A model generated the notes under the pieces. It worked only from the letters and a program-made list of their open reading frames with translations. It was not told the DNA's origin and searched no databases. A stretch of DNA of 64,000 nucleotides, taken from Klebsiella pneumoniae (GTDB taxonomy: Bacteria; Myxococcota_A; UBA796; SXON01). The DNA lies in NCBI GenBank assembly GCA_945862325.1, contig CAMAXZ010000014.1:1-64000 (forward strand), given 5' to 3'. Below, piece after piece: positions 8,752 through 17,286 of the stretch. Each line of letters begins with the position of its first letter. Positions within the stretch are counted from its first letter, which is position 1. The position numbers and the translations under genes were made by a program.

Positions 8752-10097
8752 ACTGGCTCACGACGATCTGGCGGATGCCGGATCTGCGAAGCCGGATCCT
8801 GTTCACTTTGGGGATGCTCGCCGTGTTTCGACTCGGCGTGCACATCCCTGCGCCTGGCGTCGATCGCGAGAAGCTCGCTGACTTCATCTCCCGAAATCAA
8901 GGGACGATGTTCGGCCTGTACGACATGTTCTCCGGCGGCGCGCTCGAGCAGTTCTCGATCTTCGTGCTCGGGATCATGCCGTACATCACGGCCAGCATCA
9001 TCATCCAAGTGCTCACGGTGGTGTTCCCGCCGCTGGAGCGCATTTCGAAGGACGGCCAACAGGGTCGTAGCCGGATCACGCAGTACACCCGCTACCTGAC
9101 GATCGCGATCGCGCTCGCCCAGAGCCTCGTGATTGGCATCGGGCTCGCGACCGGCAGCGCCACCAACAATCTTGGTGATGTCGTCGTCATCGACGAGACG
9201 CTCTTCTACCCGATGACGATGGTGACGCTCACCGCGGGGAGCTGCTTCGTCATGTGGATCGGGGAGCAGATCTCCGAGCGTGGCGTCGGAAACGGCTCGA
9301 GCCTGATCATCACGGCGGGCATCGTGGCCAGACTGCCCACGGCGGTGATGACGATGATCGCGATGGTGCAGAGTGGCGACATGGCCCTTCTCACCGTCGT
9401 GCTGATCGGCCTCGGGGCGGTCGTGTTCATCGCCTTGATCGTGTGGATCGAGCGAGCGCAGTACCGAATTCCCATCCAGTATGCGAAGCGCGTCGTCGGG
9501 CGGCGGGTGTACGGTGGCGAGTCCACGCACCTGCCCTTGAAGATCAACACGACGGGCGTGATCCCACCCATCTTCGCGTCTACGCTCCTCATGTTCCCTG
9601 CGACCATCGCGACGTTCGTCGAGAACCCGGTGGTCGAGGCGCTGCAGACCGCCCTTCTGCCCGGCGCGTGGCTCTACGACTACGTCTTCGTCGGGCTCAT
9701 CATCTTCATCTCGTACTTCTACACGGCGTTGATGTTCAACCCGGTGGACGTCGCGGACAATCTACGGCGAAACGGCGGCTACATCCCTGGGATTCGGCCG
9801 GGCAAGCAGACGGCCGACTACATCGACCGGATCCTGAGCCGGCTGACGGGGGCGGGAGCCGTCTACCTCGCGGTCCTCTCGATCCTTCCCACGGTGCTGG
9901 TGGCCAACTACAACTTGCCGTTCTACTTCGGCGGAACAAGCTTGTTGATCGTCGTGGGCGTGTCGTTGGACACCGTGGCGCAGATCGAGGCGCAGCTCCT
10001 CACGCGCCACTACGACGGGCTCCAGGGGCCGGCGGGCGGTGGCGGTCAGCGCACGGGTCGCCGCCGAATGATCGCCGGAAGGGCGGCTGGCGAATGA
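8748..10097 (+). CDS. secY: Preprotein translocase subunit SecY
   Basis: The 449-residue protein has about ten membrane segments and the SecY hallmarks: PGVDREKL near residue 40, the FSGGALEQFSIFVLGIMPYI plug/TM2 region near 65-85, and GVIPPIFASTLL near 270. It forms the protein-conducting channel with SecE and SecG (secG lies at 14861-15331). The start is TTG at 8748, overlapping the rplO stop, so it depends on coupling. Its stop overlaps adk (ATGA). Confidence 0.97.
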   Translation: MNWLTTIWRMPDLRSRILFTLGMLAVFRLGVHIPAPGVDREKLADFISRNQGTMFGLYDMFSGGALEQFSIFVLGIMPYITASIIIQVLTVVFPPLERISKDGQQGRSRITQYTRYLTIAIALAQSLVIGIGLATGSATNNLGDVVVIDETLFYPMTMVTLTAGSCFVMWIGEQISERGVGNGSSLIITAGIVARLPTAVMTMIAMVQSGDMALLTVVLIGLGAVVFIALIVWIERAQYRIPIQYAKRVVGRRVYGGESTHLPLKINTTGVIPPIFASTLLMFPATIATFVENPVVEALQTALLPGAWLYDYVFVGLIIFISYFYTALMFNPVDVADNLRRNGGYIPGIRPGKQTADYIDRILSRLTGAGAVYLAVLSILPTVLVANYNLPFYFGGTSLLIVVGVSLDTVAQIEAQLLTRHYDGLQGPAGGGGQRTGRRRMIAGRAAGE

Positions 10098-10747
10098 ACG
10101 TGTTGCTCTTCGGTCCACCGGGCTCCGGCAAGGGGACCCAGGCGCAGGCGCTCGCCGCGTCGCTCAGCGTGCCCCACGTTTCGACGGGGGACATCTTCCG
10201 GCGGCACTTGCGCGAGTCGACGCCGCTCGGACAGCTCGCCCGCTCCTACATGGACCGCGGCGCGCTGGTGCCCGATCAGGTCACCTGTGACCTCGTCGCA
10301 ACCCGCCTCGTGGAGCCCGACGCCGTGGGCGGGGTGCTCTACGACGGCTTCCCGCGGAGCGTCCCTCAGCTCGAGTGGCTCGTCGGCTTCCTCGAAGCGC
10401 GCGAGCAGCGCGTCGACGCGGTCGTCAACCTCTCGGTGCGTTCTGAGCTCCTCCTCGCGCGCATCTCCGGCCGGCGGTCCTGCCCCGGCTGCGGCGCCAG
10501 CTACCACATGACGACGAACCCGACGCAGGTCGACGGCGTGTGCGACCGATGCGGCGCCGCCGTCGTCCAACGAAAGGACGACGCCGAAGACGTCGTGCGC
10601 GATCGCCTCGCCACCTACGAGCGCGACACGGCGCCCGTCCTCGGTGCGGTCGTGTCGACGGGCACGATCCCCGTCTACGACATCGACGGCGTCGGAATGG
10701 TCGATGAGGTTCGCGCGCGCATCTTCGCGGCGCTTCGACTCGGCTGA
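10094..10747 (+). CDS. adk: Adenylate kinase with a zinc-type lid
   Basis: The 217-residue protein has the P-loop GPPGSGKGT at residues 7-15, the STGDIFR AMP-binding motif near 30, the DGFPRS motif near 85, and a long lid with two Cys-x2-Cys pairs (CPGC and CDRC, roughly residues 130-155) that should bind zinc. It converts AMP + ATP to 2 ADP. ATG 10094 overlaps the secY stop, placing it in the secY-adk-map cassette. The frame stays open upstream, but those residues are a shadow of secY. Confidence 0.97.
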   Translation: MNVLLFGPPGSGKGTQAQALAASLSVPHVSTGDIFRRHLRESTPLGQLARSYMDRGALVPDQVTCDLVATRLVEPDAVGGVLYDGFPRSVPQLEWLVGFLEAREQRVDAVVNLSVRSELLLARISGRRSCPGCGASYHMTTNPTQVDGVCDRCGAAVVQRKDDAEDVVRDRLATYERDTAPVLGAVVSTGTIPVYDIDGVGMVDEVRARIFAALRLG

Positions 10748-10750
10748 GCC

Positions 10751-11530
10751 GTGATCCCGATCAAGGAGCCTTGGGAGCTGGGGGTCATGCGCACGGCGGG
10801 GCGGAAGCTCGCCGAGGTGGTGGCGCGTCTTCGCGAGGTGCTCGCGGTCGATATGCCGACCAAGGAGCTCGACCGCCTTTCAGAGGACGCGATCTTGGCG
10901 GCCGGTGCGAAGCCGGCCTTCAAGGGGTACCGCGTCGGGCGGGCCGTGTTTCCGGCGACGCTCTGCGTCTCCATCAACGAGCAGGTTGTGCACGGAATCC
11001 CCGGGAAGCGGCGCATCGCCGAGGGGGATCTGGTGTCCCTCGACTTCGGGCTCGTGTACGGCGGGTACTACGTCGACACTGCGTTCAGCGTCGTGATGCC
11101 ACCTGGCGATGAGCGGACGCAACACCTGCTTGACGTCACCGAAGCGGCATTATATGCGGGTGCGGCTCGCGCTCGGCCGGGGGCTCGAATCGGTGACATC
11201 GGTCATGCGATTCAGTCCGGCTGCGAGTCGAAGGGGTTCGGGGTCGTCACGCAGTTCGTGGGGCACGGCATCGGCCGCCGCCTCCACGAGGAGCCGAGCG
11301 TCCCGAACTTCGGAAAGGCCGGTACGGGGCCCTTGCTCAAGGCCGGCATGGTGCTCGCCATCGAACCCATGATCACGCTCGGATCGCCGAGGACCAAAAT
11401 CCTCGCGGACGAGTGGACGGTGGTCACGGAAGATGGTAGCCGGGCGGCTCACTTCGAGCACACGGTCTCAATCACGCCGACGGGCGCCGAGGTTCTCACG
11501 ACCCTCGACCCCGTCCCCACAATCCGATGA
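10751..11530 (+). CDS. map: Methionine aminopeptidase, type I
   Basis: The 259-residue protein starts at GTG 10751, three bases after adk. The metal ligands are in place: Asp in [13 protein letters not shown] (two), His in [12 protein letters not shown], Glu in AIEPMIT and Glu in FEHTVSIT. It removes the initiator methionine from new proteins at the ribosome. In many bacteria infA follows map, but here the next gene is rpmJ. Confidence 0.97.
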   Translation: MIPIKEPWELGVMRTAGRKLAEVVARLREVLAVDMPTKELDRLSEDAILAAGAKPAFKGYRVGRAVFPATLCVSINEQVVHGIPGKRRIAEGDLVSLDFGLVYGGYYVDTAFSVVMPPGDERTQHLLDVTEAALYAGAARARPGARIGDIGHAIQSGCESKGFGVVTQFVGHGIGRRLHEEPSVPNFGKAGTGPLLKAGMVLAIEPMITLGSPRTKILADEWTVVTEDGSRAAHFEHTVSITPTGAEVLTTLDPVPTIR

Positions 11531-11531
11531 A

Positions 11532-11545
11532 CCGGCTTCCGCCGG
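11532..11545 (+). promoter_or_regulatory. Hairpin at the missing infA position
   Basis: CCGGC (11532-11536) and GCCGG (11541-11545) form a perfect 5-bp stem over TTCC in the 28-nt map-rpmJ spacer, just before the GCGAGGA ribosome site of rpmJ. There is no T-run. Its function is not known. Confidence 0.35.
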
Positions 11546-11558
11546 CGAGGACATAGCA

Positions 11559-11672
11559 ATGAAGGTCAAGGCCTCCGTAAAGGTCATCTGCGACAAGTGC
11601 CGGGTCATCCGGCGGGCCGGCATCGTCCGCGTCATCTGCGTCACCCAGAAGCACAAGCAGCGTCAGGGCTAG
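11559..11672 (+). CDS. rpmJ: 50S ribosomal protein L36, zinc form
   Basis: The 37-residue protein is [19 protein letters not shown] followed by the conserved basic tail. Cys11, Cys14, Cys27 and His32 make the standard zinc ribbon. It is the smallest ribosomal protein and lies near the peptidyl-transferase base. ATG 11559 is used because it gives the exact family length. It is followed after 9 nt by rpsM. Confidence 0.96.
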   Translation: MKVKASVKVICDKCRVIRRAGIVRVICVTQKHKQRQG

Positions 11673-11681
11673 GAGGCGCAC

Positions 11682-12047
11682 ATGGCTCGCATCGAAGGCG
11701 TCGACCTCCCGCGCAACAAGCGCATCGACATCGCCATCACCTACCTGTACGGCATCGGGCGCAAGAACGCGGTCGATCTCCTCTCCAAGGCGCAGGTCGA
11801 CGGCAGCATCCGCACGCAGGACCTCTCCGAGCACGACATCGCGCGCATCCGCGACGTGCTCCAGCGCGAGTACCGGGTGGAAGGTGACCTCCGCAAGGAA
11901 GTCGCCATGAACATCAAGCGACTGATCGATCTCGGCACCTACCGCGGTTCCCGCCACAAGCGCGGGCTTCCCGTCCACGGTCAACGCACCCACACCAACG
12001 CCCGCACCCGCAAGGGCCCGCGCCGCGCCGTCGCCAAGAAGAAGTGA
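11682..12047 (+). CDS. rpsM: 30S ribosomal protein S13
   Basis: The 121-residue protein starts [19 protein letters not shown] and has the helix-two-turn-helix YGIGRKNA, the [23 protein letters not shown] motif and the Lys-rich tail that reaches the P-site tRNA. Length and order are normal for the alpha operon. Confidence 0.98.
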   Translation: MARIEGVDLPRNKRIDIAITYLYGIGRKNAVDLLSKAQVDGSIRTQDLSEHDIARIRDVLQREYRVEGDLRKEVAMNIKRLIDLGTYRGSRHKRGLPVHGQRTHTNARTRKGPRRAVAKKK

Positions 12048-12059
12048 GCGGGAGGGAAC

Positions 12060-12461
12060 ATGGCTACCCAACAGGCTTCCGGTAAGAAGAAGACCGTCAA
12101 GCGCGTCAAGAAGAACGTGCCGCACGGCGTCGTCCACATCCAGTCCACCTTCAACAACACCGTCGTCACCGTCACCGACCCGGCTGGAAACACCGTGTCG
12201 TGGTCGAGCGCGGGTGTGAAGGGGTTCAAGGGCTCCCGCAAGAGCACGCCGTTCGCGGCGCAGCTCGTCGCGGAAGACGCCGCTCGCAAGGCGATGGAGC
12301 ACGGCATGCGCACGGCGGGCGTGGTCATCAAGGGCCCCGGCGCCGGTCGTGAGTCCGCGCTTCGCGCGGTTCAGAACGCGGGCCTCAAGGTCACGATGAT
12401 CACCGACGTCACGCCGATCCCCCACAACGGCTGCCGGCCTCCCAAGCGCCGGCGCGTCTGA
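12060..12461 (+). CDS. rpsK: 30S ribosomal protein S11
   Basis: The 133-residue protein has a basic N-terminal arm, [33 protein letters not shown] and the closing [18 protein letters not shown] of S11. S11 lines the mRNA exit site. In most bacteria of this group rpsD follows, but here a 143-nt structured spacer leads straight to rpoA. Confidence 0.98.
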   Translation: MATQQASGKKKTVKRVKKNVPHGVVHIQSTFNNTVVTVTDPAGNTVSWSSAGVKGFKGSRKSTPFAAQLVAEDAARKAMEHGMRTAGVVIKGPGAGRESALRAVQNAGLKVTMITDVTPIPHNGCRPPKRRRV

Positions 12462-12470
12462 GTCGCTAGG

Positions 12471-12485
12471 CCGGGGTTTCCCCGG
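12471..12485 (+). promoter_or_regulatory. Hairpin 1 in the rpsK-rpoA spacer
   Basis: CCGGGG (12471-12476) and CCCCGG (12480-12485) form a perfect 6-bp stem over TTT, starting 9 nt after the rpsK stop. It is followed by TCGATCGTGT, which is too weak a T-tract for a typical terminator. It could be an attenuator or a 3' end stabiliser. Confidence 0.45.
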
Positions 12486-12495
12486 TCGATCGTGT

Positions 12496-12540
12496 CTCCC
12501 CATGAGCCTGGCCGGGCTCGCGTCTTCGTACGTCGGGGAG
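12496..12540 (+). promoter_or_regulatory. Nested stem structure in the rpsK-rpoA spacer
   Basis: CTCCCC (12496-12501) can pair with GGGGAG (12535-12540). Inside lies GAGCC (12504-12508) with GGCTC (12515-12519) over a 6-nt loop. The element sits 64 nt before rpoA, where rpsD would normally be. It could be an mRNA leader for rpoA-rplQ, but this needs covariation support. Confidence 0.4.
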
Positions 12541-12604
12541 CAGCCACCCAAACGGGCGTAGAGCGCGTCGGCCCCGCGACTGAAGCCCGCGTTGGAGCAA
12601 GTCA

Positions 12605-13612
12605 ATGGTCGGAGAGCACGTTTACAGCAATTGGCGTACGCTCATCAAGCCGAAGCGCATCGAGCGCGACGGCAAGGGGAGCGAGACCTACGCGAAGTTC
12701 GTCGTCAAGCCGCTCGAGCGCGGTTTCGGCATCACTCTCGGGAACGCGCTTCGCCGCGTCCTCCTGTCGAGCCTCCAGGGCGCGGCGATCACCTCCGTGA
12801 AGATCGAGGGCGTGTCCCACGAGTTCACGGCGATCCCCGGCGTCATCGAGGACGTGACGGACATCATCCTGAACATGAAGGGTGTTCTCGTCCGCACGAA
12901 CGCCACCGAGGCGTTCGCCGCGTCGATCGACGTGGAGGGCTCCTCGGGGGAGACTCGCGTGGTGACCGCCGGCGACATCCGGTTCGAGGGCTCCGCCGAG
13001 GTGCTCAATCCGCAGCACCCGATCTGCACGCTCACGGGCAACACGCGGTTCCGGGTCGACCTGAACATCGCGATGGGCAAGGGCTACGTCCCCGCCGAGC
13101 GCAACAAGTCGGGCGAGCAGTCGATCGGGACGATCCCGATCGACGCGATCCACTCGCCGATCCGGCGCGTTCGCTACATCGTGACGAACGCCCGCGTCGG
13201 GCAGCGCACGGACTACGACAAGCTCACCCTCGAGGTCTGGACCAACGGCTCCGTGACCCCCGAGGACGCCGTCGCCTGGGCCGCGAAGATCATGAAGGAG
13301 CAGCTCCAGGTCTTCATCAACTTCACCGAAGTCGATGAGCCCACTGCTGGCGAAGAGCGCCCGCAGGAGCAGACCTACAACGACGCGCTCTTCAAGCGGG
13401 TCGACGAGCTGGACCTCTCGGTCCGGTCGGCGAACTGCCTCCAGAACGCCGGGATCGAGTACATCTGGCAGCTGGTCGAGAAGACCGAAGCCGAGATGCT
13501 CAAGACCAAAAATTTCGGACGCAAGTCCCTCAACGAGATCAAGGAGATCCTGTCCGAGCTCGGTCTTTCGCTCGGCATGAAGCTCCACAACTTCCCGAAG
13601 AGCCGGCCGTAG
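12605..13612 (+). CDS. rpoA: DNA-directed RNA polymerase alpha subunit
   Basis: The 335-residue protein has the N-terminal dimerisation domain ([21 protein letters not shown] near residue 40) and the C-terminal helix-hairpin domain ([16 protein letters not shown] near 270, then [15 protein letters not shown]) that contacts UP elements and activators. It nucleates core RNA polymerase assembly. A 143-nt spacer precedes it, the longest in the cluster. Confidence 0.98.
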   Translation: MVGEHVYSNWRTLIKPKRIERDGKGSETYAKFVVKPLERGFGITLGNALRRVLLSSLQGAAITSVKIEGVSHEFTAIPGVIEDVTDIILNMKGVLVRTNATEAFAASIDVEGSSGETRVVTAGDIRFEGSAEVLNPQHPICTLTGNTRFRVDLNIAMGKGYVPAERNKSGEQSIGTIPIDAIHSPIRRVRYIVTNARVGQRTDYDKLTLEVWTNGSVTPEDAVAWAAKIMKEQLQVFINFTEVDEPTAGEERPQEQTYNDALFKRVDELDLSVRSANCLQNAGIEYIWQLVEKTEAEMLKTKNFGRKSLNEIKEILSELGLSLGMKLHNFPKSRP

Positions 13613-13630
13613 TCGGCTCCGGAGTTCGTC

Positions 13631-14110
13631 ATGCGTCACCTCAAGAGCGGCCGAAAGTTCAGCATCGCGTCGGACCACCGTCGGGCGATGTTCCGGAATC
13701 TCGTCACCTCCCTCATGGAGCACGGACGGATCCGCACCACGGATCAGAAGGCGAAGGAGCTCCGCAGCATCGCCGATCGGATCATCACGTTGTCCAAGCG
13801 GGTCACGCCCTCTTCGATGGAGGGCCTCGAGGGAGAGGCCCTGCTCGAGGCGAAGGCGCGTCGCGTGCACGCCATCCGCATGGCGCGGCGCTGGATCACG
13901 AACCGTGACGTCCTGACCAAGGTCTTCACGGAGTACTCCAGCCGCTTCGAGACGCGGCCGGGCGGCTACACGCGGATCCTGAAGCTCGGGCGTCGCCCTG
14001 GCGACCAGGCGGACATGAGCCTCATCGAGCTCGTGACCGAGCCGTACACCCCGGGCGCCTCGGCGTCCGAGGGCGAAGCGCACGCGGCGGTCGAGACGCC
14101 CGCGGAGTGA
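13631..14110 (+). CDS. rplQ: 50S ribosomal protein L17 with an acidic tail
   Basis: The first ~120 residues match L17: [28 protein letters not shown] at the start and [24 protein letters not shown] near 118. The protein is 159 residues because of a Pro/Ala/Glu-rich tail after VTEPYTPGA, an extension seen in several phyla. It is the last gene of the cluster and is followed by a strong hairpin. Confidence 0.97.
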   Translation: MRHLKSGRKFSIASDHRRAMFRNLVTSLMEHGRIRTTDQKAKELRSIADRIITLSKRVTPSSMEGLEGEALLEAKARRVHAIRMARRWITNRDVLTKVFTEYSSRFETRPGGYTRILKLGRRPGDQADMSLIELVTEPYTPGASASEGEAHAAVETPAE

Positions 14111-14118
14111 AGGCTCGC

Positions 14119-14165
14119 GGCCTGGTCGGCGTTGCCGGCCAGGCCGCCGTCGCGACGGCTTCATT
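14119..14165 (+). terminator. Terminator-like hairpins after rplQ
   Basis: GGCCTGG (14119-14125) pairs with CCAGGCC (14139-14145), with an inner CGGC/GCCG stem and a GTT loop, giving about 12 paired positions. A second palindrome, GCCGTCGCGACGGC, follows at 14146-14159, then TTCATT. This is the expected end of the ribosomal supercluster. Confidence 0.7.
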
Positions 14166-14201
14166 CCGGTGTGGCGCGTCGCTCAGTGGCGGTGTCGGTG
14201 G

Positions 14202-14207
14202 TAGGCT
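14202..14207 (+). promoter_or_regulatory. -10-like TAGGCT right before fur
   Basis: TAGGCT ends 6 nt before the fur ATG, so transcription would start at or next to the start codon. No separate Shine-Dalgarno beyond GGGG touching the ATG is seen. It is one of several such sites in the window. Confidence 0.4.
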
Positions 14208-14213
14208 GCGGGG

Positions 14214-14675
14214 ATGAACGCCGCTCCTGCCGAGGCACTACGCGCACTTTCGGAGTACCTCCGAAAGAACGGGCTCAAGAACACCCGTCAACGAGACCTC
14301 ATCGTCGAGGCTTTCTACGAGGCGGGTGGGCACGTGTCCATCGACGAGCTGCTCGTGCGCGTGCAGGAGAGGATGCCGGGCGTTGGCTACGCGACGGTGT
14401 ACCGCACGTTGAAGCTGCTGAACGAGGCTGGCTTGGCCCACGAGCGCCGCTTCAACGACGGCCAGGCTCGGTATGAGCCGGTAGTTGCCGATGAGCACCA
14501 CGACCACCTGATATGCCTGACGTGCGACCGCATCTTCGAGTTCGAGGACGCGCTGATTGAGTCGAGGCAGTCGGAGGTGGCGGCTGCGCACGGGATCCGC
14601 GTGGTGAACCATCGCCACGAGATCTACGGTCGGTGCGTCGCGCCCGACACGTGCCCGAACCGACCGGCCCGCTGA
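14214..14675 (+). CDS. Fur-family metal-responsive transcriptional regulator
   Basis: The 153-residue protein has a winged-helix domain (KNTRQRDLIVEAF, then GVGYATVYRTLKLLNEAGL near residue 65) and the Fur metal/dimer domain with HHDHLICLTC near 100 and a C-terminal Cys-x5-Cys (CVAPDTC). These are the usual structural-zinc cysteines. It probably represses genes in response to Fe2+ or peroxide. Fur, PerR and Zur cannot be separated from sequence alone. It stands alone between the ribosomal cluster and a convergent tRNA unit. Confidence 0.88.
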   Translation: MNAAPAEALRALSEYLRKNGLKNTRQRDLIVEAFYEAGGHVSIDELLVRVQERMPGVGYATVYRTLKLLNEAGLAHERRFNDGQARYEPVVADEHHDHLICLTCDRIFEFEDALIESRQSEVAAAHGIRVVNHRHEIYGRCVAPDTCPNRPAR

Positions 14676-14682
14676 GGGGGGC

Positions 14683-14719
14683 AAAAACGACAATCCCCGC
14701 TCCGAAGAGCGGGGATTGT
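14683..14719 (-). terminator. Rho-independent terminator of tRNA-Leu
   Basis: A 13-bp perfect stem (ACAATCCCCGCTC, 14690-14702, with its complement at 14707-14719) closes a CGAA loop. On the - strand it is followed directly by a TTTTT run (14683-14687). It ends the tRNA-Leu transcript and could also stop fur transcription from the other side. Confidence 0.9.
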
Positions 14720-14723
14720 GAGG

Positions 14724-14809
14724 TGGTGCGCGGAGGGGGACTTGAACCCCCACAGCATTTCTGCCACAAGCACCTCAAACTTGCGCGTCTACCATTCCGC
14801 CATCCGCGC
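14724..14809 (-). tRNA. tRNA-Leu(GAG)
   Basis: An 86-nt tRNA with acceptor GCGCGGA/TCCGCGC, a D-arm beginning GCGGAATGGTAGACGC, an anticodon stem CAAGT/GCTTG with loop TTGAGGT (anticodon GAG), a class II long variable arm (TGGCAGAAATGCTG) and the T-arm GGGGG-TTCAAGT-CCCCC. The CCA end is encoded. It lies downstream of secG, probably in the same unit, and ends at the terminator described at 14683. Confidence 0.95.
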
Positions 14810-14860
14810 GCGCCAACTCTGTTATCTCGTCCGCCCGTGACGTCAAGGCGGAAGTCGCGC

Positions 14861-15331
14861 TTACGGAGACGGCGGCGCGACGTCGCCGGGGGCGTCCGGC
14901 GTCGCCGGCGTCGCCGGTGCGGGCGGCGTTCCCGGTGCGGGCGTTGCGCCCGGCGACGGCGCGTCGAGAGACGGCGCGACGGGCACTTCGGGTGCCGGCG
15001 GGGTGGGCGCGCCGGAGGGGGCGATGAAGCCGCCGCCTGCGTCGCCCTCGTCCTGGAGGCGCTCGATGTCGTCCGACAGGTCGCCGGTGCCCGCCTGACC
15101 GGACTCGGTGCTGTAGAGGGCGAGCACGACGCTGGTGACCATGAACAGCGTGGCGATGAGGCCGGTGCCCTGCGTCAGGAAATTGCCCGGGCCCGCGGCT
15201 CCGAACAGCTGGGTGGCGCTGCCGCCGCCGAAGGCAGCGGACGGATCGCTGCCCTTGCCCGGCTGCATGAGGATGATCAGCACGAGCAGCGTGCAGAGGA
15301 TGATGTGGAGCGTGAGGACGAAGATGTACAT
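14861..15331 (-). CDS. secG: Preprotein translocase subunit SecG
   Basis: The 156-residue protein has two membrane helices (residues 3-22 and about 55-73) and the SecG loop motif LMQPGKGSDPSAAFGGGS between them. SecG assists SecYEG-mediated translocation. After the second helix there is a roughly 80-residue Pro/Ala-rich tail that is not part of the core. The gene follows tpiA by 12 nt, the common tpiA-secG pairing, and precedes tRNA-Leu. Confidence 0.95.
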   Translation of the reverse strand: MYIFVLTLHIILCTLLVLIILMQPGKGSDPSAAFGGGSATQLFGAAGPGNFLTQGTGLIATLFMVTSVVLALYSTESGQAGTGDLSDDIERLQDEGDAGGGFIAPSGAPTPPAPEVPVAPSLDAPSPGATPAPGTPPAPATPATPDAPGDVAPPSP

Positions 15332-15343
15332 GGGCCCCGGCGG

Positions 15344-16099
15344 CTACCGCGCTGCGGCAGCGATTGCAAGGAATTCGTCGGCAACGAGCGATGCTCCGCC
15401 GACGAGGGCGCCGTCGACGTCCGGCAGCGCGAGGAGGCTGGCGGCGTTCGACGCCTTCACGGAGCCCCCGTAGAGGATGCGGACCGCGTCGGCCGCGGCG
15501 GCGCCGTGCGCCAGGCGTAGCCACGCGCGGATGTCGCGATGCATGTCGCCGGCCTGGTCGGGGGTGGCGACGCGGCCCGTGCCGATGGCCCAGACGGGCT
15601 CATACGCGACGATGAGCGCGGGGAGCTGGTCTGCCGGCACGCCCGCCGTGGCGGCGGCGAGGTGTCGTTGGACGACCGCGTTCGCCGCGCCGGCGTCGCG
15701 TTCGGCGAGCGTCTCGCCGACGCACACGATCGGGAGCAGGCCCGCGCGGAGGCACGCGCGCACCTTGTCGGCGACGAGCAGGTCGCCTTCGCCGAACATC
15801 GCCCGTCGCTCGGAGTGCCCGACCAGGGCGTAGGCCACTCCGACCGAGCGAAACATCTCCGCGCTCAGCTCGCCCGTGTACGCGCCCGCGGGCTGCGGGT
15901 GGATGTTCTGGGCGACGAGCGCGACGCCGGTGTTCTCCAGTGCGCGCGCCACCGCGGACATCGACAGGGCTGGCGGCGCCACCGCGACGTCGACACCGAC
16001 CGGCAACTCCGCGCCACCGATGCGCTCCGCGAGCGCGGCCGCTTCGTCCGGCGTGAGGTTCATCTTCCAGTTGCCGGCGACGAGCGGCCTCCGGGTCAC
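15344..16099 (-). CDS. tpiA: Triosephosphate isomerase
   Basis: The 251-residue TIM barrel shows GNWKMN near residue 9 (catalytic Lys), VGHSERR (catalytic His) near 95, AYEPVWAIGTG (catalytic Glu) near 165 and the phosphate-binding YGGSV near 210. It interconverts dihydroxyacetone phosphate and glyceraldehyde 3-phosphate. The GTG start overlaps the pgk stop (GTGA), so it is coupled to pgk. The frame extends upstream across pgk but has no TIM content there. Confidence 0.96.
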   Translation of the reverse strand: MTRRPLVAGNWKMNLTPDEAAALAERIGGAELPVGVDVAVAPPALSMSAVARALENTGVALVAQNIHPQPAGAYTGELSAEMFRSVGVAYALVGHSERRAMFGEGDLLVADKVRACLRAGLLPIVCVGETLAERDAGAANAVVQRHLAAATAGVPADQLPALIVAYEPVWAIGTGRVATPDQAGDMHRDIRAWLRLAHGAAAADAVRILYGGSVKASNAASLLALPDVDGALVGGASLVADEFLAIAAAAR

Positions 16100-17286
16100 C
16101 CGCGACTCCGTGCCCGGATCGCCTTGATGCCGGGCAGCTCCTTGCCCTCGAGGAACTCGAGCGAGGCGCCGCCGCCCGTCGAGACGTGGGTGAAGCTCGA
16201 CGCGAGGCCGAAGTGCTCCGCCGCGGCCGCGGAGTCGCCCCCGCCGACGACGGTGTAGCCCTCGTTCCGCGCACAAGCCTCCGCCACCGCGCGCGTGCCG
16301 GCGGCGTAGCGCTCGTCCTCGAACACGCCCATCGGCCCGTTCCAGAAGACGGTTTTCGCGTCGGCGATGACGGCGGCGTACGCGCGAACGGTGGCGGGGC
16401 CGATGTCGAGCCCGACCTCGCCGTCGACGATGGAGTCGGTGGTACGCGGGGCGTCCGGGGCGTCGAACGAGGTGTTCACCACGTGGTCGACCGGCAGGTG
16501 GACGCCGACCCCGCGCTCGGCGCAGCGGTCGAGCAGGCGCTGGGCCGTCGTGATCTTGTCGGCTTCGACGCGCGAGGAACCGACCGGAAAGCCGCGGGCG
16601 GCGAGGAACGTGTACGCCATCGCGCCGCCGATGATCAGGTGGTCCACCCGCGACGCGAGCGCGTCGATCACCGCGATCTTGTCGGCGACCTTCGCGCCGC
16701 CGAGGATGGCCACGTAGGGTCGCGTCGCGCCGTGGAGGCAACGCCCGAGCGCCTCGAGCTCCCTCTGCACGAGGAGCCCGACGCCCACGTGCTGGAAGTG
16801 GGCGACGACCGCCGCGATCGAGGTCTCGGCGCGGTGCATGGCGCCGAAGGCGTCGTTGACGTAGATGTCGCCGAGGCGGGCGAGCTGCGCGGCGAACGCC
16901 TCGTCGCCGACCTTTTCGCCGGGGTGGAAGCGAAGGTTCTCCAGCATCATGACGCCGCCCGGCACCAGCTCGCGCGACATGAGCTCCACGTCCTCGCCGA
17001 CGATGTCGTGCGCGAACGTGACTTCTCCGTTGATGAGCTCGGCGAGCCGCGCCGCGGTCGGCTCCAAGGAGAGCGCGTGCTCCGCGCCCTTCGGTCGACC
17101 GAGGTGAGACGCCAGGATGACGCGGCACCCCCGTTGCCTCAGCCAGGCGATCGTGGGGAGCGCCGCGCGGATGCGGGTGTCGTCGGTGATCTGGCCGTCG
17201 TCGAGCGGCACGTTGAAGTCGACCCGGAGGAAGACGCGACGATTGTCGACGTCGAGCTGCTCGAGGGTGGGGAGCGGAATGTTCAT
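16096..17286 (-). CDS. pgk: Phosphoglycerate kinase
   Basis: The 396-residue protein has RVDFNVPLDDG near residue 25, SHLGRPKG near 65, YVNDAFGAMHRAETS near 160, and the nucleotide-binding GGGDSAAAAEHFG near 365. It makes ATP from 1,3-bisphosphoglycerate. Its ATG overlaps the gap stop (ATGA) and its stop overlaps the tpiA start, giving a tightly coupled gap-pgk-tpiA operon. Confidence 0.97.
   Translation of the reverse strand: MNIPLPTLEQLDVDNRRVFLRVDFNVPLDDGQITDDTRIRAALPTIAWLRQRGCRVILASHLGRPKGAEHALSLEPTAARLAELINGEVTFAHDIVGEDVELMSRELVPGGVMMLENLRFHPGEKVGDEAFAAQLARLGDIYVNDAFGAMHRAETSIAAVVAHFQHVGVGLLVQRELEALGRCLHGATRPYVAILGGAKVADKIAVIDALASRVDHLIIGGAMAYTFLAARGFPVGSSRVEADKITTAQRLLDRCAERGVGVHLPVDHVVNTSFDAPDAPRTTDSIVDGEVGLDIGPATVRAYAAVIADAKTVFWNGPMGVFEDERYAAGTRAVAEACARNEGYTVVGGGDSAAAAEHFGLASSFTHVSTGGGASLEFLEGKELPGIKAIRARSRG

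Noticed and set aside
12471-12485. True intrinsic terminator between rpsK and rpoA
   Set aside because: The stem is good but no T-run follows, and rpoA-rplQ must be transcribed; kept as a possible attenuator or leader element instead.
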